Below are positions 1 to 10,900 of a DNA stretch of 64,000 nt, in pieces. Under the pieces are notes generated by a model that saw nothing but the letters and a program-made list of their open reading frames with translations, was not told the DNA's origin and did not search any database. A program made the position numbers and the translations under genes. Position 1 is the first letter of the stretch. Each line of letters starts with the position of its first letter. The stretch spans positions 124,001 to 188,000 of the forward strand of contig QJPP01001778.1 of assembly GCA_003996215.1 (NCBI GenBank), written 5' to 3'. Source of the DNA: Jaltomata sinuosa. Taxonomy: Eukaryota > Streptophyta > Magnoliopsida > Solanales > Solanaceae.

Positions 1-1347
1 ACTAATAGGGTCAAATTCAGTTAACGGCCACTTTATAGCAAAATCATTGCGTCCACTTGCCAGAAGAGTTTCATATTCATGAACATTGGGAGCAGCAACA
101 GGAGGTGGGAGGTTTTCAGGATCAGGGATTAATATTAGAAGAGGTTTTGTTTTGGCATCTGCTAGAAGATCCAGTGCTCCTTGAGCAACTTCAAACAACT
201 GTTGGTCAACGAAAATGATCTTAGCTTCTGAATGTCTCAGGAGGACTGATATCATAGCTGAATCATGACGTGTATTCAACGTACAAAGCACTGCTCCTGC
301 CATTGGCACTGCGAAATGCAACTCTTGCACTGCGGGTACATTAGGGGCCAGTGTTGCCACCTATTCAAAAATTTACACTAACAACCATGAGACATCACAG
401 ATTTAAGTGTCCTGCTACAGAGAACTTTTGGTATATGATCAAACTAAAAGGTTAGTAGAAGTTTATTTTAAGGATCAAACTAAGATGAAATTCGTAAGGA
501 CAAAATCATTGCACACAATGAAGTCTTTAGACATACATCCATCCTATGTTAAAGTCTCACATTAGTTAGACAACGTACATACCGTCTTCTTATATGACAA
601 TCCTCACCTAATAAACTATTGGGATGAGTTAGGCCCAAGATCTATTTTCTGGTATCAGAGATGGATGCTCCTATTCTTGGTTTATTTAATATTGGGGCCA
701 TCATGTTATTTTGTCCACCCTTTAAGATATTCAGGTCTAGAAATGCAGAGGGTGTCAGAGTCCCACATTGGTTGAGAGATTGGATTATTGTCTCCTCATA
801 CGGTCACGTCGAATAAGTACCCGGTCCTAGGGGACTTCACCAAGCTAACTAAGATCTGATACACACACACACCTTAATGAAAGAATAGAGACATGAGACA
901 GTAAACAAGAAAACCTTTGAGTATAAGAAGAAACATATGAAGAACATGTTAATCAATAAAACAAAAACCTTTTGAGTAAGAAGAAATTAAACCTACAACA
1001 TCTCCACGAGAAATACCCAACTGGGACAGAGCAGAAGCCATCTTTAAACACCTGTTATGAGTCTCTTCCCAAGTGAATTTAACAGAAGAGCCATACACAA
1101 CTGAAGTCCTGTCTCTAAAAACCTTAGCTGCTCTGTCCAAGAAACTAATGGGTGTCAAAGGGAAATAATTTGCTGAACACCTCATTAGTCCCTCCATGGA
1201 TTGCCATGGGTGAGTTTCAAGATTATTATTCTCATGACTAATTTGGGACAGATAACGAGATCTCTGACTCAAAATGGGGTGAACTCGAACTCTGTTAAGA
1301 GCATTTAACCACCCACTGAATTTTGAAACATTGAAGAAAGGATTCAT
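1..1347 (-). CDS. AAE-1: acyl-activating enzyme (acyl-CoA synthetase), 3' end beyond window
   Basis: Two exons are visible: exon 1 at 997-1347 and the first 360 bases of exon 2 (1-360), with a GT-AG intron at 361-996 (donor GTAGGT, acceptor ATAG). The start chosen is the ATG at 1345-1347, giving an Arg/Ser-rich, acid-poor leader of about 50 residues (MNPFFNVSKFSG...) that looks like a mitochondrial presequence. The family core then starts at MEGLMRCSANY (ATG at 1195-1197). The visible part is open and carries the N-terminal ANL fold segments (PISFLDRAA, GISRGDV, NTRHDSAM, HSEAKIIFVDQQ). The catalytic motifs lie outside the window. Its sequence differs clearly from the other seven copies (for example YFPLTPISFLDRAAKVF), so it is an older paralogue. 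By family it would activate a carboxylic acid to its CoA ester through an acyl-adenylate. The substrate is unknown. Confidence 0.85.
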
Positions 1348-3046
1348 GATCAAGATGGAGAGCAAACAAAAGTTTTTGTGAGGGGGATTTTCTACAAATA
1401 GGTGTCTAAATATAAATGCTTCGATATAATTTAAGAGCATGCAAATTGAGTCATTTGCACTTTTGTCCCATATTACATCTTATAATATTGCATAAGCCGC
1501 ATAAATTTATGTTTTGTTAGGCAGTTGCATAAAGTAAACAGTGAATATGTCCGCTTATTTGCATAGAAATCCCTCAATTAAATATCGATGATTACAAAGT
1601 TGAGTGTAAATTCACTGCGGCATATTGATGCGCGATTACTAGCGATCCAACTTTCTTTTTAAATGAAGTTAATGCCGGTATACAACTGTTTGGACAAGTT
1701 GTGAGAAAAAGTTAATTGGAAAATATATTTGAAGAAAAACAGTTTGTATACCAAAGAAAAAAGTATTCGACAAGTTATAGTTATTTTAAAGATTTGTGAT
1801 GTTTTTGTGAGTGAAAGAAACTTTTCCAATGAAGAACACGTTAAGAATAATTAGAAAACATTCTTTTTGTTTGGCTGAAAGAGAAACGGAGTCGTAAAAA
1901 AAGAAATTTCTTACACTATGAGGCCATTAAATTAAAGAATAATTATAGGTAATTTTTTTTAAAATGCTGGATTCATAATATTGAAAATAAGATAAATTAT
2001 CTATTATAACAGATAAAAGTGATCTAATATCCAAAAATTTCTCATACTAATAATAAATAAGTAGGTAGTATCTGCGGCGGTAATTCTCTTGCAAAATTAG
2101 AATTGAATGATAATTCACTATGAATTAATGCCTAGTATTCTATAGATGATGTTAGCTTATTTATTGCCAAATGCTTTCTCTCCTCTTATTCAGGAACGGA
2201 GAGAGTATCTGAAAATTAAAATTGTGTTTGGTCGTGAAATAAATTAGAGTTGTTTTTAAATTTTATGAGTAATTCGGAATAAAAGAAGTGAAAACAGTTT
2301 TTTTTTTGTTTTTTTGCTTTTTTGAAATTCTTGAGAAAAAGTGAAAAAAATAAAAATAATTTTTTTCGAAATTTTATGGCCAAACATATGAACTCCGGAA
2401 GAAAAAGTGAAAAAATTTCATGACCAAACGAACGCTAAATTGTATACGCTGACATTGACTCAATAATTTAAAACAGAGAAAATATCGAAGAAAGAAAGTT
2501 GTTGTTTATTATCCTCAACATTATCTCACTTTTTCGTTCTTTTTTTCATTTTTATTTTAACTTCAACGCAAGAAACAATAATTTCAGACATTTTAAAAAA
2601 AGGAACTTATATTGTTGACTGATGTGAATGTCCAAAGATGATAACATTTCCAATTTCTTGAATTGAAATTGGCAACATCAAATATATATAAATTAACATT
2701 ATACAAAAATGATTTGAGATATTGTCAATTATTGGATCTATCTACCAACTACATCAATTTCCATAAGTTATCTCCTGACATAAAATTCCATTGATCAGTC
2801 ACAATTTTTAATCTTGATAATTGAAAACGACAACTAAGAAAATGATAAAATCAAGAAATAGCATCTTGCAAAAATGTAAGGTAAAGTTACGTACAATAGA
2901 TTCTTATGATCGAATCTTTCTCCGTTTCGTGCTCATAGCGGGAGCTTTAGTGCACCAAACTGTTTTTTTTTTAAATCAAGAAATATAAGTCAGTAACGAG
3001 GCCAATGTGTATAGGATTTTCTGTTCGTATTCTGTCAAATTTAATA
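1348..3046. other. intergenic, 5' side of AAE-1
   Basis: AT-rich DNA upstream of AAE-1 with no coding signal that I can support. A degenerate inverted-repeat element lies at 2224-2431. A short sequence at about 2194-2209 (ending CGGAGAGAGTA) resembles the right tip of a Stowaway MITE without its partner. Confidence 0.5.
2224..2431. mobile_element. MITE-like inverted-repeat element
   Basis: The left end GTGTTTGGTCGTGAAAT and the right end ATTTCATGACCAAACG are inverted copies with one mismatch in the core, enclosing about 200 bases of T/A-rich sequence with no ORF. This form (GTTTGGNCATGAAATT ends) is typical of small non-autonomous DNA transposons in plants. I could not define a clean target duplication, so family assignment is open. 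Confidence 0.5.
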
Positions 3047-3296
3047 CTCTCTCTGTTTCGATTTATTTAATCTATTTTTCCTTTTAGTCCATTCCAAAAA
3101 AAAATGACTCTTTCCCTTTTTAGCAGCTCTTTAATTCTAACTTTTCACATTATATGTTTAAGACCACTAGATTAAAGGACATTTTGGTACATTTGATATA
3201 TCTTTAATTTAAAAACCACAACATTCAAAAGTCTTCTTTATTTTCTCAAATTCTGTGTTAAGTCAAAATAGACCAAATAAATTGAAACGGAGAGAG
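3047..3296. mobile_element. Stowaway-like MITE, 250 bp, TA target duplication
   Basis: The element starts CTCTCTCTGTTTCGATTTATT and ends with the inverted counterpart AATAAATTGAAACGGAGAGAG, flanked on both sides by TA. Length, TIR sequence and TA duplication fit the Tc1/mariner-type Stowaway MITEs. It has no coding capacity. Confidence 0.8.
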
Positions 3297-3455
3297 TATA
3301 ACTTATGGAGTTAGAAGCTTGCATAATCACTCAATTTTTCGTAACTGGTCAACATAGTCAGTCAATTTTATTTTGTCTAGCAAAAATCATTCAAATTTGC
3401 TAAGTTAGCTTCAATGGTTATTTTAACTTGAAATATAATTTTGATACCTATTTAA

Positions 3456-3457
<2 letters not shown>

Positions 3458-3512
<55 letters not shown>
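3458..3512. repeat. (TA)n microsatellite
   Basis: About 27 uninterrupted TA dinucleotides. Such tracts are unstable in length and are common in AT-rich plant intergenic DNA. Confidence 0.95.
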
Positions 3513-3518
<6 letters not shown>

Positions 3519-3602
3519 AAATCGACCACTCGCATTATTTTTCAAACAATAATCAGTTCTCTCCAAAATCAAACCAAAAATCAAATTCAAATGTCACCAA
3601 GG

Positions 3603-4231
3603 CAGGGGTGGCTCAACATAGTAGGTGGCCTAAAGCTAAAATCAAGAAGAGGCCTTAAATATTTTTGATAAATTTTTTAATAGTTTAATTAAAATCTACT
3701 CTTATAATTAGTAGGTTCTTAAAATGCAAAGTAATTGATTATATTTTTATATGTAATGACTTTTATTAATTGATAATATGACAATTAAAGTATTTTCTAT
3801 TTATGCAAGTTCTCATAACACTTATAATTTCATAAATAATTAAGTTGAAATTAATGATGACATAATGACTATTTTACTTCAAAAAACATTCAAATCATTA
3901 GTAATCCACTTAGCTAGAAAACTATTTACAAAGACTCAAAAAATTGAAGAAAAAAAGTCATAGAAAAGCAATGTTATGAAGGAGATTGATTCAGTAGGAG
4001 TATATTAAGAAAATGGAAGTAGAGACTAACTGTAATTTAAATTATTTACAAGTTTCATATGTAATTACTTAACCTGATAACAAATTATTGAAAAGATAAC
4101 ATTTATCACATGATTATACATAATTATTTAAATTATTTATAATATAATAATAATATAAGTAATTTTGGGGCCTTAATTTGTTAGGGGCTTAAAGCCACCG
4201 CTTGAGTGGCTTTGGGGTGTAGCCGGCACTG
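3603..4231. mobile_element. non-autonomous hAT element (629 bp) with perfect 8-bp target duplication
   Basis: The element begins CAGGGGTGGCTCAA and ends AGCCGGCACTG, so the inverted ends read CAGGGGTGGC and CAGTGCCGGC. The 8 bases CACCAAGG occur directly on both sides (3595-3602 and 4232-4239), which is the hallmark of hAT transposition. Subterminal sequences with GGCCTTAA-type motifs recur near both ends. There is no ORF of note, so it must have been moved by a transposase supplied elsewhere. The perfect duplication argues for a fairly recent insertion. Confidence 0.9.
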
Positions 4232-4239
4232 CACCAAGG

Positions 4240-4996
4240 AGTTGCTACATGTTGGCACTTTTTGTAAACTCAATTTTTTTATTTGAATTAAATAAATTAT
4301 AGCGATCACCAAAGAATAAATCTCTTATATAGTCAACTCACTAAATGGACTAGGTCAAGAATTGGGTCGGATTTATAATGAATTGGTCCTAAATAAATTT
4401 TAATATTTATTTTAGTTTTCTTAAATATGTTTTTTTTAAAATTTACAATTTACACGTCATTAAATAGGTACATAAATTATATTTTCGGCTAAAATGATCA
4501 TAAAAGCTAACTAGGCAAAGTTGAATGACTATGACGACCAATTACCAAAAGTTAAGTGACCATCCACGTTTCTAACTCTCATTATTTGTTGTTTAGTTTT
4601 TCTTTAACACTTTTGAGGGTTCATATGATATCCTCTTACTATACATTTATCGTGACCTTACAGATAAATTTTAGTAGCATCTAAGTTATATACACTGACA
4701 GCATGAAATCTTAATATTGAATTTGATAATCTATTGCAATTGGTGGTCAGAGGAATAAGGAAAATTAAACTTCATTAGCAAAGAACATGTCATGTCCTCC
4801 ATGTACAATATGACGATTATTAATTGCAACTTGCATATCACTTTAGAAGAAACTTCAATCTTCAAACATAGTAAAATATAAAAGGAATTGTACCAGCTTT
4901 GGACAATATTGAAAAGAATGACACAGAAAAATGATAAACGTAATTATCAACAATTCTTGTAGTGAAAGAGAAACCAAGTGACACTTCCTGTTCCAT
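4240..4996. other. 3' flank of AAE-2 shared with other copies
   Basis: No gene. The stretch from about 4590 to 4996 (from TTGTTTAGTTTTTCTTTAA through the segment about AACTTCATTAGCAAAGAAC to the stop codon) recurs downstream of AAE-4 (about 29820-30179), AAE-7 (about 54120-54354) and AAE-8 (about 57660-58090). It is therefore part of the duplicated unit and probably includes the 3' UTR. Confidence 0.6.
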
Positions 4997-7900
4997 TCAG
5001 AAAAGACTGCCCAAGGCTTTGGCTTTCTCCCTTAGTGCGACTTTCAGAATCTTACCAGTTGAATTTTTTGGGAGATCTTCAAATATGACCGTTCGAGGCG
5101 CCATGTAACGAGGCAATTTATCCCTGCAGAAGTTAATAATTTCTTGATCATCAACATTGAAACCATCTTTCAACTTCACAAATGCACAAGGTGTCTGCCC
5201 CCAGTGATTATCTGGTCTCGCGACTACTGCTGCTTCAAAAACTGCTGGATGACTATACAAAACTGTTTCCACCTCTATTGTGCTTATGTTTTCTCCACCA
5301 GAGATTATGATATCTTTCAATCTGTCCTTAACTTCTATGTATCCATCAGGATGTTTAACAGCCAAATCACCACTATGAAACCATCCACCTTTAAAAGCTT
5401 CTTTTGTTGCTGCTTCATCTTTTAGATATCCGCTCATTACGGTATTTCCTCTAAACACAATTTCACCCATTGTCTTACCATCTGCAGGTACCTTTTCCAT
5501 TGTAATAGGATCTATTATATCCACTGCCTCTAAGCAAAGATTTTGCACTCCTTGTCTTGCTTTCAGTTCGTACTTCTCTTTTGGAGGCAAAGAATCCCAC
5601 TCAGGCTTCCACAAACAATATGTACCAGGAGCCGTCTCGGTTAGTCCATACAAGTGATGTACTCGAAACCCGAGTTCCTCCATTTTGGAAATGATTTGTG
5701 GAGGTGGTGGTGCACCACCTGTCATTATGTTAACCTCGTGTGGAAGTGATTTTATATCACTTACCTGAGAATGCGCTATCATGTTTAGAACAGTTGGTGC
5801 CCCTCCCATATGTGTGACCTTGTGCTCTGCTATTCTTTCAAATATGACTTTTGGAGAAACCTGTCTAAGGCAAATATTTGTGCCACCAAGTGCTGCTAGA
5901 CCCCAAACCAGGCACCAGCCGTTGCAGTGAAACATTGGAACGGTCCAAAGGTAAGTAGGCCTTGAACTCATCTCATGAAGCATAAATGTAGAAATGGCAT
6001 TAAGATATGCACCCCTGTGATTGCAAACAACTCCTTTGGGCCGCGATGTTGTTCCAGAAGTATAGTTAACACTGATAGGGTCAAGTTCACTTATCGGCCT
6101 CCTTATAGCAAATTCGCAGTTCCCACTTTCAAGGAGGCTTTCATATTCATGAGCAATAGAGTTAACAATAGTAGGAGAAGAATTGTCAGATTCAGGGATT
6201 AGAACAAGAAGAGGTGGTATTCCTTTCTCATTAGCAATAATATCTAGTGCTCCTTGAGCAATTTGGAGCAATTGCTGATCCACAAAGATGACCTTTGCTT
6301 CTGAATGTTTCAGAAGTACTGATATCATAGCTGAATCATGACGGGTATTTAATGTACAAAGAACAGCACCAGCCATTGGTACTGCAAAATGCAGCTCTAT
6401 CATTGCGTATACATTTGGGGCCAATGTTGCAACCTGCAGAAATAATTTCAAATCTATGAAAATAAACCATTAGAACAGTTAATTAAACACAACTAGTATT
6501 TCCTGCTATATACGTTTACCATCCAATATCAAAAGACACATACATGAACCCATAGCTCTCGTTTAGGTGAAGCATGAACTTCAAGCTCTAAGTACATTAA
6601 TATGAAACTATAGCAAAGTGCCAATTTTTCTGAATATTCTCTCTTAATTAATTAAGGAGCAATCTCTATCGTATCAATGTCAGTGACTAATTATATAATC
6701 TCACAACTTGAAGTTCCTAACAAATAGTTTGCAGGGAACTTGGGAACTAACTAAGAAAGCGAAAAAACGTTAACGACATTGAATTCTTCACCAGAAATTT
6801 TTTTGTCATCAATTCTTGTTAGGCAGTAAGAGCCTGTTTGGATAAACTTATTTTAAGTTGCTTTTTTTAAGTTGGAAATCTCAGTTTTTCGCTTTTAGTT
6901 TTTTTTTTGCTATTTTGGCTTAAAATTAAGTATCCAGAAGCACTTTTTTTACCTTACCCAAACACCGTAAAACAACTTAAAAGCTATTTTAACTTTAAAA
7001 AGCACTTAAAATAAGTCAATCCAAACGGGCTCTAAATCAATATCGTACCATGAAAACTTCTATACTGGAACACTTCAAATGGGACAACTAAGAAGGTTTC
7101 AACTTTTATGTGTTACTTAAAAGTAACTCAACTTTATAGACTACTCCCTTCGTTCAAAATAAGTGTAGCTGCAAAAAAATATTGCCACAAAATAATTGTC
7201 GCTTTAGAAATTCAAGACAAGAAATAGTAATTGTTTTCAACTATATCATTGTATTAAAGAACTTCTTTTTTAATAGTGTGTAACTCTCAAGAAACATCTA
7301 ATAAATAAAATTAACTTAGTAAACTATACTTTCTATTTTTTATTTTTCTTAGTAAACGTGAAATGAGCTAAATCGACATTTATTTTGAAATGGTAGGAAT
7401 ATTAACTTTAAAATCACTCTAGTGGTTGCCCCCACATATACCCACCACAAATTTCACCTGGCAACATAAAATCCAATAATGAATTCTTCGGAAAGGTGGT
7501 TAAATTGGGGGCTGTTAAGAATAAGGGTAATATAGGGACTAAAGGTAGACGTCAAGGGTATATGGAGGCTAATAGGTGGAAGAATAGTAGTTTTGTACCA
7601 TTTTCAATAGTTCAAAAGTATTTTAGGTCATTTTTCGTAAATTCTTTTTAAATGACACATCAACTTATAATAAGCACCCGCTACAACAGATGTGATTTTT
7701 AGTGACGGTTTATTCATCACCAAAATATCTTATTTTGTCATTGCATATCTTTTTTTTGACGAAATTTATTTTGTCAGTCCTTCGAACCCATATCTTGGTT
7801 TACTAAACGTAAATAAAAATGATGAAATGTTTCATCTTAAATTAACGTTATACTAGAGACGAAATCTTTTTTCATCACAAAATGTATTAGATAAATAAAT

Positions 7901-10900
7901 GACGAAGGAAAGCTCAATTATTTTTTAGTTAAAAGTGTTGGAGACTAGAGTTAGGACTCTACCATGCAGATTTGTATTACACTTAGGAGACTATGTGATC
8001 TTGTATTACACTTAAGAGACTATGTGATCTGGTGTATATGATAAGCAGTAAAAGTGTATTACACTTTAGGTTTATGTAATTGTACTAGGAGTTAACTAAT
8101 GTAGTATAACTCTATTAGAACTCTACAGTTGTACACAAAGCACATCCTATATAATGAGGCATGTGCAGTAGCTATAGAGACGAATTGCATCAATAATATT
8201 GAGCTTTCTTTTCTATTCTATGCCTTGTTTTCTACATGGTATCAGAGCTCTAATGATAAGCAAGAAACTGAGCAATTAATCCCACCAAAATTCTCACAAC
8301 AATGGCCTCACACACCTCTATGTCACTATCAACTTCCTCACTACATCACCTTATTGTTGCCTGTCCAATCAAGCTTAAGCCTACTAATTACTTGATATGG
8401 AGAGCTCAGATCATGCAACTCATGCAAGTTCTGAAAGTAACTGACTTAATCAAAGAAGAAAAACCAATTGCTGAGACTTCAACTGCCACAGAAGGGAAGG
8501 ACAAAGTTGTTGAAGGAAAGGAGGCTGCAGATTTGGGTAGTGTTTGGGAAGAGAAGGATGTGTTGTTGAGAACATGGATCTCAGGTACCATAATTGAAGA
8601 GAGCATGTACCTCATTGTGGGCTGTTCTATTGCCAAAGAGATGTGGGAATGCTTGGAAGAAGCATATCTTCAAGCAACTAAGGACAAGGAATTTCAACTA
8701 AAACAACAACTTCAGAACTTCAAGTTAGGATCCAGAAAACATGATGTGTATATGAAAGATTTCAAAGGTGTATGTGATGGTCTTGCAGCCATTCACAAAC
8801 CTTTTGATGAGGATACCAAAGTAATCAACTTTGCTAGAGGTTTAGGCCCTAAATATAGGACCTTCAGGACTGTTATGCTTGGAAAGGCACCATATCCCAC
8901 ACTCACTCAGTTTGTCAATGCATTGAGAGGCTTTGACATGAGGGAAGATGAGGAGGAGGTGCCACACGAGAATCATAACATGGCCTTCTCTGCACAAAGG
9001 GGCAGAGGCAGAAGCAGAGGCAACTACAACCAGAACAGAGGCAACAACAACTACTACAACTCAAGGGGGAGAGGTTTCAGGCCTGCTGGACAAGGAAACT
9101 ACCCTCAAAGTGGTCAGAATATGTAGGTCCCAAACCAAACTAAGGACAAAGATTTATCCTCTAGTGCTTGTCAAATTTGCGGTAGGAATAACCACACTAA
9201 AATGCTTCTATAGGTGGGACTACTCATCTCAGGCTGCAGAAGAACTTCCAAAAGCCTTAGCAGCAGTTAACTTTCAAGGCACAACAACTGAGGACAACAC
9301 AATGTATGTGGTCTCTGGAGCAACCAATCACCTGACCAATAACATAGGTGATCTATCTAATCTTAAAACATACAAAGGAACTGATAAGATTATTGTTGGC
9401 AATGGATCACATTTAAATATTACACACATTGGAAATACAACAAAGTCAGGTTTGAAGGTTAAAGAGATACTTGTAGTTCCTGAGATAAATAAGAACTTAT
9501 TGTCTGTTAGCAAGCTTGCAAAAGACAATTTTTGTACTCTTGAGTTTGATGAATTTGATTTTGTTGTTAAGGACAAGAAGTCAGGGCAACAAATGGCCAA
9601 GGAAGCTAGGAAAGAAGGACTCTATGCACTGGAAGATAACAACATCTATGCCTTGACAGCAACCCCAGACTGGAGGAAGACAGATTGTATTTGGCATGCT
9701 AGATTAGGTCATCCTAGGTTGAAGTCTTTACGGTTTTTGAGTAGAAATAAGCATATAGATATTAAGAGTTGGAATAATATTAAGCATATAGAAATAAGCA
9801 TAAAGTTGTAAGCTTCCTTTTGCATTGAGAAATAAAATTGAAAAGGAACCATTACTCAAGATTCATTGTGATCTTTGGGGTCCATCCCCTGTTGAATCAT
9901 CTCAACACATGAAGTACTATATTTTATTTGTGGATGATAACACAAGATATACCTGGTTGTATCCAATAAGAAAGAAGTGTGAGTTCTATGTGACTTTCCT
10001 TAAGTTTCAAAAACTGGTTGAAAAATAATTTTCAAAGCCAATTAAGATCTTTCAATGTGATGGAGGTGGTGAGTTCATCAGTAATGAATTCATTAAACAT
10101 TTGGAAAATTGTGGAATCATTAGACAAGTATCATGTCCCAATACTCCTGAACAAAATGGTATCTCTGAGAGAAAACATAGGCATATAGTAGAAACAGGTT
10201 TAACTCTACTCTTTCATGCAAAACTGCCTATGTTTCTGTGGGTGGAAGCCTTTCTCACCGCAATCTTCTTGATAAACAGACTACCATCCTCAGTCCTGAA
10301 GAATGAGATACCTTTTGTTAAACTTCATGGAGCATCTCCACATTACAATAGCTTGAAAGTGTTTGGATGTAGGTGTTATCCACATCTTAAGGGACAAACA
10401 AAGTTTGAACCTAAAACTTACCCCTATGTGTTTATTGGATACAACAGTCTATACAAAGGCTACAGGTGCTATCAACCATCTACTAAGAGGGTCTTTATAT
10501 CAAGACATGTGGTCTTAGATGAGAACATGCTTCCTTATGTTAAGCCAGAACAGTCTACTGCAAATACTTCTACTCACCTAGCTACTTTTCTTGAGTTTTT
10601 CTCCAATGTGCAGGATGTGCCTCAAGCAAGGAGTGGTGCCATTTTAGGGGAAGTGTTGAACACCAACACCACCCCAGAAGCCTCTCAAACTATTCCCAAT
10701 ATTGATGATCATAGTGATAATGCACTATCAAAAAATGGTGGCCATGATCTGCCAGAAAGTAGCACAGATGGTGAAAGTGATAACTCTGTTGATGATGACA
10801 CCCTTGTTGATGATGAAATAAACAAACCTGATCAAACTTCAGTGTCCAATCCATAAGGCATACATCCAGAAGTTGATCTGTCAGGTTGGTTCAACAAAGA

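Noticed and set aside
5144..5425. Conserved plus-strand ORF (LHKCTRCLPPVIIW...) repeated at 15243, 30291, 35235, 44796, 54502 and 58172
   Set aside because: It lies exactly antisense to the conserved 3' part of AAE exon 2. Its conservation follows from the AAE coding sequence and it shows no independent features.
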